Part shown: positions 59,104 through 64,000 of the stretch, piece by piece
Numbering within the stretch: position 1 is the stretch's first letter
Layout of the letters: the number at the start of each line of letters is the position of its first letter
NCBI RefSeq assembly: GCF_012396235.1
Contig: NZ_JAAXPA010000031.1
Coordinates: 42,877-106,876, forward strand
Direction: 5' to 3'
DNA: 64,000 nucleotides
DNA from: Rhodococcus opacus
GTDB taxonomy: Bacteria; Actinomycetota; Actinomycetes; Mycobacteriales; Mycobacteriaceae
Position numbers and translations under genes: made by a program
The notes under the pieces: generated by a model
Told to the model about the DNA's origin: nothing
What the model saw: only the letters and a program-made list of their open reading frames with translations
Databases searched by the model: none

Positions 59104-60366
59104 ATGACGCTCGTGAGCAACCCAGACCACGGCCATCACCGCATGCCGCACCGCAAGCTGGAGCAGTCCACCAAGCTTCAGAACGTGCTCTACGAGATTC
59201 GTGGACCGGTACATGCCCACGCCGCCCGGCTGGAGGCGGAAGGCCACCGGATCCTCAAGCTCAACATCGGCAACCCCGCACCGTTCGGTTTCGACGCGCC
59301 GGACGTGATCATGCGCGACATGATCGCCGCGCTCCCGTACGCGCAGGGTTACTCCGAGTCCAAGGGCATCCTGTCGGCGCGGCGCGCGATCGTCACCCGC
59401 TACGAGCTGGTCGCCGGGTTCCCCGAACTCGACGTCGACGACATCTATCTGGGCAACGGTGTGTCCGAGCTCATCACGATGACGATGCAGGCGCTCCTCG
59501 ACAACGGCGACGAGGTGCTGATCCCGGCACCGGACTACCCGCTGTGGACGGCGATGACGAGCCTCGCCGGCGGCACCCCGGTGCACTACCTGTGCGACGA
59601 GGGCAACGACTGGAACCCCGACATCGCGGACATCGAGTCGAAGATCACCGACAAGACCAAGGCGCTCCTGGTCATCAACCCGAACAATCCGACGGGTGCG
59701 GTGTACTCGATGGAGGTGCTGCAGCAGCTCGTCGACCTGGCGCGCAAGCATCAGCTGCTGCTTCTCGCGGACGAGATCTACGACAAGATCCTCTACGACG
59801 ACGCCAAGCACATCTCACTGGCGACGCTGGCCCCGGACCTGCTGTGCCTGACGTTCAACGGCCTGTCGAAGGCGTACCGCGTCGCCGGCTACCGGTCCGG
59901 CTGGGTCGCCATCACGGGACCGAAGGAACACGCCGCGGGTTTCCTCGAGGGACTCGACCTGCTGGCGTCGACGCGTCTGTGCCCGAACGTGCCCGGTCAG
60001 CACGCCATCCAGGTGGCGCTCGGTGGGCACCAGAGCATCGAAGACCTGATCCTGCCGGGTGGTCGACTGCTCGAGCAGCGTGATGTGGCCTGGGAACGCC
60101 TCAACATGATTCCCGGTGTCTCCTGCGTGAAGCCGAAGGGCGCGTTGTACGCATTCCCCCGCCTCGACCCGAACGTGTACGAGATCTACGACGACGAGAA
60201 GCTGGTCCAGGACCTTCTGCTGCAGGAGAAGATCCTGATGGTGCAGGGCACCGGGTTCAACTGGCCGGACCACGACCACCTCCGCATCGTGACGTTGCCG
60301 TGGGCGCGTGATCTCGCTGTCGCCATCGAGCGGTTCGGAAATTTCCTCACCAGCTACAAGCAGTAG
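59104..60366 (+). CDS. alaA: AlaA/AspC-type aminotransferase
   Basis: 420 residues, PLP-dependent class I/II aminotransferase. KLNIGNPAPFGFDAPD, GYSESKGILSARRAI and CDEGNDWNPD match the AlaA group (glutamate-pyruvate transaminase) closely; the PLP lysine is K256 in LSKAYRVAGYRSGW. The M. tuberculosis counterpart, Rv0337c, is called aspC and lies beside etfD. ATG at 59104 and GTG at 59113 are both possible; GGGAG repeats precede them. Divergent from the oxygenase gene (150-base gap). Confidence 0.9.
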   Translation: MTLVSNPDHGHHRMPHRKLEQSTKLQNVLYEIRGPVHAHAARLEAEGHRILKLNIGNPAPFGFDAPDVIMRDMIAALPYAQGYSESKGILSARRAIVTRYELVAGFPELDVDDIYLGNGVSELITMTMQALLDNGDEVLIPAPDYPLWTAMTSLAGGTPVHYLCDEGNDWNPDIADIESKITDKTKALLVINPNNPTGAVYSMEVLQQLVDLARKHQLLLLADEIYDKILYDDAKHISLATLAPDLLCLTFNGLSKAYRVAGYRSGWVAITGPKEHAAGFLEGLDLLASTRLCPNVPGQHAIQVALGGHQSIEDLILPGGRLLEQRDVAWERLNMIPGVSCVKPKGALYAFPRLDPNVYEIYDDEKLVQDLLLQEKILMVQGTGFNWPDHDHLRIVTLPWARDLAVAIERFGNFLTSYKQ

Positions 60367-60421
60367 GATCGAGACACAGCAAGCGACACGCGCGTCGCTT
60401 GCGTGTCTCCTGGGGGAAAGA

Positions 60422-61141
60422 ATGGTCACCAGCACCCGCGCGCGTTTCGGACAATTCGTCCATCGACGACGGCGTTTGCTGAACCTCACACAGGACGAGG
60501 TCACGGCCGCGGGTGGCCCGTCCGACGCAGCTCAGACGCGCGCCGAGAACGGGACCGGCCCGGATCCGAGCATCGAGACCCTCCGCAAACTGGACGTCGC
60601 GCTCCGCTGGGCTCCGGGCAGCGCGGCTCGCACCCTCGACGGTGGTCATCCCACTCCTCTCGAGGCGCTCGACGGGGAGGACCGGTCACCGACCTCGCGC
60701 CCGCTGACGCTCGGGCCGTCGGAGATTCCGCTGGATCTGGACACGATCATCGAGATCCTGGGGCCGCACACCCAGATCACCAAGCTGAGCGCGGCGCACC
60801 CCGAGGTTCCCGGGCTGGCCGAAGCGGCGGGCGAACTGAGCCGGGTGGTCTCGAAGATCACCGGCGCGTACGTGACGCGGTTGCTGGAAGTCAACGGAGG
60901 CCCCGCCGGGCCGCGCCAGCCGCTGGTCGAATTCGCATTCGGCCACCTGCTGGAGGAACCGTCCACGGTCACCGACCCGCGTGAACTGGAGGAAGCACGG
61001 TATCGCCGTTTCCTCTACGGCCGGGGAGACGGCCTCGACGCGGCCACCCGGGAGCGCTTCTGGCGTCGATGGGAGGACGCGGTGAAACTCGTGGCCACCG
61101 AGGATCCCGAACGCAGCGGAGATGCGGAGGTGAACGCATGA
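60422..61141 (+). CDS. XRE-type helix-turn-helix protein
   Basis: 239 residues. The first 60 (FGQFVHRRRRLLNLTQDEVT..., TRAENGTGPDPSIETLRKLD) form an XRE-type DNA-binding domain. The rest is a helical region of unknown role. ATG at 60422 has GGGGGAAAGA just upstream. Its TGA overlaps the ATG of the next gene. Probably a local regulator. The neighbouring metallopeptidase gene fits the common pairing of XRE repressors with ImmA/IrrE proteases. Confidence 0.7.
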   Translation: MVTSTRARFGQFVHRRRRLLNLTQDEVTAAGGPSDAAQTRAENGTGPDPSIETLRKLDVALRWAPGSAARTLDGGHPTPLEALDGEDRSPTSRPLTLGPSEIPLDLDTIIEILGPHTQITKLSAAHPEVPGLAEAAGELSRVVSKITGAYVTRLLEVNGGPAGPRQPLVEFAFGHLLEEPSTVTDPRELEEARYRRFLYGRGDGLDAATRERFWRRWEDAVKLVATEDPERSGDAEVNA

Positions 61142-61578
61142 ACGGCGTGCCGCTGTCGGTGCGGGTCAACCGCCTGTTCTCGCTCGCCCACGACCTCGAC
61201 GGCCCCGAACCGGGAGAAGACACCGTCGCCGCGGGGGTGTCCCGGATACTCGGCCGGCCCGTCGAGCCGTCCGAGATCGAGTCCCTGCGCAGGAACGATC
61301 ACCACGCGCCCGAGCCCGACGTCCTGCGGGCTGTCGCGCAGCACTTCCACGCCCCCGAGCAGTACCTCGCCACCGATGGCTACCACGACTACGACACGCT
61401 GGTCCGCTTCAAGATCGCGGTTCGCGAGGCCGGTGTCCGGCACTTGTCGATGCGATCGCTCGACGCATCCGCGGAGCCGACCACCGCGGAGATGGAATCG
61501 CTGATTCCCCTTCTGGAGAATCTGCGGCGGAGTCACGGACCGGTGCCGGTCGCGGCCCCGGACCCTCGTCAGACCTGA
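61138..61578 (+). CDS. Small EspR-like helix-turn-helix protein
   Basis: 146 residues. The pattern SVRVNRLFSLAHDLDGPEPG...VSRILGRPVEPSEIESLRRN...VLRAVAQHFHAPEQYL resembles actinobacterial XRE/EspR-type DNA-binding proteins that carry a helix-turn-helix plus a dimerising tail. ATGA overlap with the upstream gene. Its last 10 bases overlap the convergent membrane-protein gene. Target unknown. Confidence 0.6.
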   Translation: MNGVPLSVRVNRLFSLAHDLDGPEPGEDTVAAGVSRILGRPVEPSEIESLRRNDHHAPEPDVLRAVAQHFHAPEQYLATDGYHDYDTLVRFKIAVREAGVRHLSMRSLDASAEPTTAEMESLIPLLENLRRSHGPVPVAAPDPRQT

Positions 61579-62750
61579 GCGGGGACGCGCGCCGACGGGT
61601 CCGCGGGGCCGCCGAACTGAGGGAGGCGACGCGCCCACAGTTCGGCCGCCAGATGCTCGGCGTCCCGCCAGTGATCGGCCAGCCGGGCCAGCTCCCACGG
61701 TTCGCCGCCGACGTCGGTCGTGAACAGGTGGGCCGTCCCGCCCGTGCCGTGCGCCCGGTGACCGGCCCTGCGAGCCAGGCACGCGAGGTGCAGCCGCGTC
61801 GCCGTGACCACGGGCGGTGCGGTGCCGGAATGCCCGCCGAGTTCGAACACCACGTGTCGGTCGAGGATCATGATCGCGTCGCGGATCTCGACGCTCATGC
61901 GGTCGAGGCGGCTCCGGGCCGACAGTGCCCGGCGATCCGCCGGTCGCAGTTCCAGGACCACTTCGGGCACCGCACCGGTCAGGGTCCGCCACATCGGTTG
62001 CAGACGCCGGGTGACTTGCCGTGACCGCCACCGGTGACCGAGCGCCCGTACCACCGGTCCGACCGAGATGAGCGCGCCCGCCGACACGACGAGCAGGCGG
62101 ATGAACGCCCCCGAGTCGCTGTGCGATTCGGTCAGGGCGTTGTCTTCGCTGACCGCGTTGACCACGCCGGTCGTCACGACGACTCCCATGTCGAACACCT
62201 CGAACAACGACAGGGCGATGACCGCGAGAAACACCCGGCGCTCGCGTCCCGGTGTCGCGCTGCGCACGGCCTTCAGCGAGATCCACAGGTTGAGCAGGGC
62301 GACGGACAGGATCGGAACCGCGTACGTGATGCAGTACGCCGCGAAGGGCCAGCCGCCCTCGTCGGCTATGGCGACGCCCCGCGATCGCGCCGGCGTGCTC
62401 AGGCCGATCAGGATTGCCCCCGCGACGGCACACATCGACAGCGAGACGACGTGGATCCGGGGAAGGCGCGCCGGGCCGAGTGCCCACGCGGAGAAGAGGC
62501 TGATCAGCGACGCCGCGGTGAGGATGATGCAGACGTTACTGAGGGTGTTCGCGAACCCGTACCCGAACCAGCGGTCGAGCCAGATCTGTGCCAGTGATCG
62601 CTGGAGGACCAGGGAGAGGGATGCGAAGACGAGGGCGGCGTTCATCCGGCGTTCGGCGACAGTCGACCGGACGAGGGCCAGGCGCAGGAGAGTCGTTCCC
62701 CAGACGACGGCGAGGAGCGGCCAGCTCACATAGGTGGGCGGTTCGTACAC
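61569..62750 (-). CDS. Multi-helix membrane protein (MAB_1171c-like)
   Basis: 393 residues with about seven membrane helices in the first 250 (LLAVVWGTTLLRLALV; LSNVCIILTAASLISLFSAW; VVSLSMCAVAGAILIGLS; YAVPILSVALLNLWISL; VFLAVIALSLFEVFDMG; LLVVSAGALISVGPVV) and a soluble helical C-terminus. It resembles a family found beside XRE and ImmA/IrrE genes in mycobacteria and rhodococci; transport has been guessed, without proof. GTG at 62750 follows the metallopeptidase stop by 4 bases; an ATG at 62792 inside that gene is the alternative. Same leftward operon as the metallopeptidase. Confidence 0.65.
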   Translation of the reverse strand: MYEPPTYVSWPLLAVVWGTTLLRLALVRSTVAERRMNAALVFASLSLVLQRSLAQIWLDRWFGYGFANTLSNVCIILTAASLISLFSAWALGPARLPRIHVVSLSMCAVAGAILIGLSTPARSRGVAIADEGGWPFAAYCITYAVPILSVALLNLWISLKAVRSATPGRERRVFLAVIALSLFEVFDMGVVVTTGVVNAVSEDNALTESHSDSGAFIRLLVVSAGALISVGPVVRALGHRWRSRQVTRRLQPMWRTLTGAVPEVVLELRPADRRALSARSRLDRMSVEIRDAIMILDRHVVFELGGHSGTAPPVVTATRLHLACLARRAGHRAHGTGGTAHLFTTDVGGEPWELARLADHWRDAEHLAAELWARRLPQFGGPADPSARVPAQV

Positions 62751-62754
62751 GGCG

Positions 62755-63273
62755 TCAGAACGTTCCGAGCATCCGCGACACCCGTGCGTCACCGACGGTG
62801 TCGTCGCTCGTCCCCGCTCGACGACCCGCCATGATCAGGGTGGCGAGAAGTTCCGCCTCGTATTCCTGGTCGTTCGAGTAATTGGACCGGCCGAGCATTT
62901 TGACCACGCGCGCCGTGTCGACCGTTGGCGCGGCGACCGACAAGGCCGTCGAATCGACGGTGGTGTCCCCGATCGTGTCGCGGTCGTGGCCGAGCTCCAT
63001 GTGTGCCAGTTCGTGGCAGATGATGTGGGTGGCGTGCACGTCCGACGTCCCTGCTGCGTACAGGATCACGTCGTCGTCGGCCCGTGCGAGCCAGAGACCG
63101 GAATGACCGCCCTGGACGAGGGCGTGCGAGACCGGGACCAGGTGAATCGGGCGCCCGCGACGGGCCGCGACGCCGGCGACGAGCTGATCCCTGTTCCAGG
63201 GCACGGGAATAGCCATCTCCGCCACGATCCGGCGAAGATGGTTGCTGGATCGCGACTGCCGCGAGATTCGCAC
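62755..63273 (-). CDS. ImmA/IrrE-type zinc metallopeptidase
   Basis: 172 residues. The zinc motif HELAH (in HIICHELAHMELGHD) and the layout match ImmA/IrrE peptidases, which cleave XRE-type repressors to switch on mobile elements or stress genes. GTG at 63273 is chosen for its GGAGG site 7 bases upstream; a longer in-frame start at 63324 has none. Two HTH genes are encoded nearby (60422, 61138) and could be substrates; this is inference. Confidence 0.78.
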   Translation of the reverse strand: MRISRQSRSSNHLRRIVAEMAIPVPWNRDQLVAGVAARRGRPIHLVPVSHALVQGGHSGLWLARADDDVILYAAGTSDVHATHIICHELAHMELGHDRDTIGDTTVDSTALSVAAPTVDTARVVKMLGRSNYSNDQEYEAELLATLIMAGRRAGTSDDTVGDARVSRMLGTF

Positions 63274-63612
63274 TGGAACACCTCCGAACGGCCATAATCC
63301 TAGGCTGTCGGGGTACGAGGTCACGACATGTGGGCGATTTCACCTACCCGGTTGACGAATACCCCTACCGTGTCGGTAGATTGGCTACCGGCACCTCGAG
63401 TGCCTCGAGCACCTGTCGCCCCTCCCCCCTGTGGGCGCCAGGTTGGTGGCGGGGTCAACCCCCCTGTACCCCGCCACCCAGCTCGGCAAATCTCTCCACG
63501 CAGCGGCTCTGCGTCCGCGGAACACACCCCTCGTTCGGAGTTCCGGACCACCCCTGCGTGGAGTTCGGCGTTCGCTGCAGATTAGCTGCTGCGTGCCATG
63601 CTTCGATATCTA
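63274..63612. promoter_or_regulatory. Non-coding region with CTACC repeats
   Basis: No supported gene in these 339 bases. CTACC occurs at 63344, 63365 and 63385 (steps of 21 and 20 bases, two helical turns) and inverted as GGTAG at 63375, forming a CTACC-N5-GGTAG dyad (63365-63379). A -35-like TTGACG at 63352-63357 overlaps this array. Looks like an operator upstream of the metallopeptidase operon. Confidence 0.4.
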
Positions 63613-63800
63613 TTGACGTCCTCTCGGCTGTGAACGACCGAGATTCCCCTCGAGACTCGCGTCCCGAGGTTCCTGTTTCACCGACAGTTGCCTCCCCACA
63701 CTTTATGTGCGGGGCGGTCTCACACCATCTCCGCAGGCTGCCACCGTCAGTCCGACGGCCAAAATGTTCTTCGCCGCGTTCACATCCCGATCATGGACGG
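63613..63800 (-). ncRNA. Right end of an IS200/IS605-type element, putative omega RNA
   Basis: Downstream of tnpB (lower coordinates, leftward sense) lie three hairpins: CCCC-A-CAC/GTG-C-GGGG at 63694-63714 overlapping the tnpB stop, CCTCG/CGAGG at 63648-63669, and TCTCGG/CCGAGA at 63622-63643, followed by an end reading GACGTCAA on the minus strand. GTGGGGAGGCAACTG and a final GAGGACGTCAA-like end resemble the right ends of IS605-family TnpB elements, from which the guide RNA (omega RNA) is made. The element end is placed near 63612; boundaries are estimates. Confidence 0.5.
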
Positions 63801-64000
63801 CGCCGCATCGGCACGCCCACTCCCGCACGTTCAGCGGCATCGTCGAGGCGATCGCCCCACACACCGAGCAGGCCTTCGACGACGGATAGAACCGGTCGAT
63901 CACCACCACCCGCCGCCCGCACCAGTCGGCCTTGTACTCGAGCATCGACCGGAACTCGGACCAACCCGCATCCGAGATCGCCCGAGACAACGACCGATTC
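63703..64000 (-). mobile_element. tnpB: TnpB (IS200/IS605-type RNA-guided nuclease), C-terminal part
   Basis: The last 99 residues of a gene that begins beyond the window; the frame is open to the edge. The zinc ribbon CSVCG...CRCG and the RuvC segment HDRDVNAAKNILAVG, with its catalytic aspartate, are intact. TnpB proteins are RNA-guided DNA nucleases that help IS200/IS605 elements persist. No TnpA is visible; it may lie outside the window or be absent. Confidence 0.88.

Noticed and set aside
63328..63585. An 85-codon Pro/Arg-rich frame upstream of the IS element
   Set aside because: Composition typical of non-coding GC-rich DNA, no ribosome site, and it overlaps the CTACC repeat array.

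Overview
The window looks like the chromosome of a large-genome Rhodococcus (R. jostii/opacus-like). GC is very high, GTG starts and 4-bp ATGA/GTGA stop/start overlaps are frequent, and it carries a mycobacterium/nocardia-type iniBAC locus next to an EtfD-type iron-sulfur reductase and an AlaA/AspC-type aminotransferase. The genus is inferred from gene content, not from a database search.

Layout. (1) 1-540: 3' end of a DinB/DUF664 gene and its terminator. (2) 540-13578: a galactoside module made of two divergent operons. Leftward: Tat lipoprotein binding protein, two ABC permeases, GH36 alpha-galactosidase. Rightward: GH42 beta-galactosidase, DeoR regulator, galT, galK, ABC ATPase, galE. Together they could import alpha- and beta-galactosides, hydrolyse them and pass galactose through the Leloir pathway. 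(3) 13621-14940: a DUF2252 protein. (4) 14946-21795, leftward: iniB-iniA-iniC, a very long Gly/Ala-rich IniB and two dynamin-like GTPases. (5) 22153-30225, rightward: an Hsp70/actin-fold protein with one membrane anchor and a low-complexity tail, a LuxR-type regulator, a second Hsp70-like protein lacking most of its ATPase core, and two paralogous secreted S1 proteases. (6) 30293-30827: two abutting gene fragments (FMN reductase, TetR). (7) 30828-33867, leftward: four paralogous exported glycine-zipper proteins, one operon preceded by an IdeR/DtxR-like box. (8) 33868-34486: a palindrome-rich regulatory region, then etfD (34487-37720) and a small membrane protein. (9) 38161-40315: a third Hsp70-like membrane protein beside a decayed fragment of an iniC paralogue. 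(10) 40351-55299: one four-module NRPS gene of about 15 kb. (11) 55579-58953: an S9 peptidase and a carotenoid-cleavage-type oxygenase. (12) 59104-63273: the aminotransferase, two small HTH proteins, a membrane protein and an ImmA/IrrE-type metallopeptidase. (13) 63613-64000: the right end of an IS200/IS605-type element with a partial TnpB.

Most interesting reading: in M. tuberculosis aspC, etfD, iniR, iniB, iniA and iniC lie together (Rv0337c-Rv0343, from general knowledge). Here the same anchors remain in order but are spread over about 45 kb, with two accessory blocks between them. Three membrane-anchored Hsp70-like proteins, a LuxR regulator and an iniC remnant recur around the dynamin-like genes, which suggests an envelope-stress or membrane-remodelling system larger than the known iniBAC operon. 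This functional link is inference from gene order.
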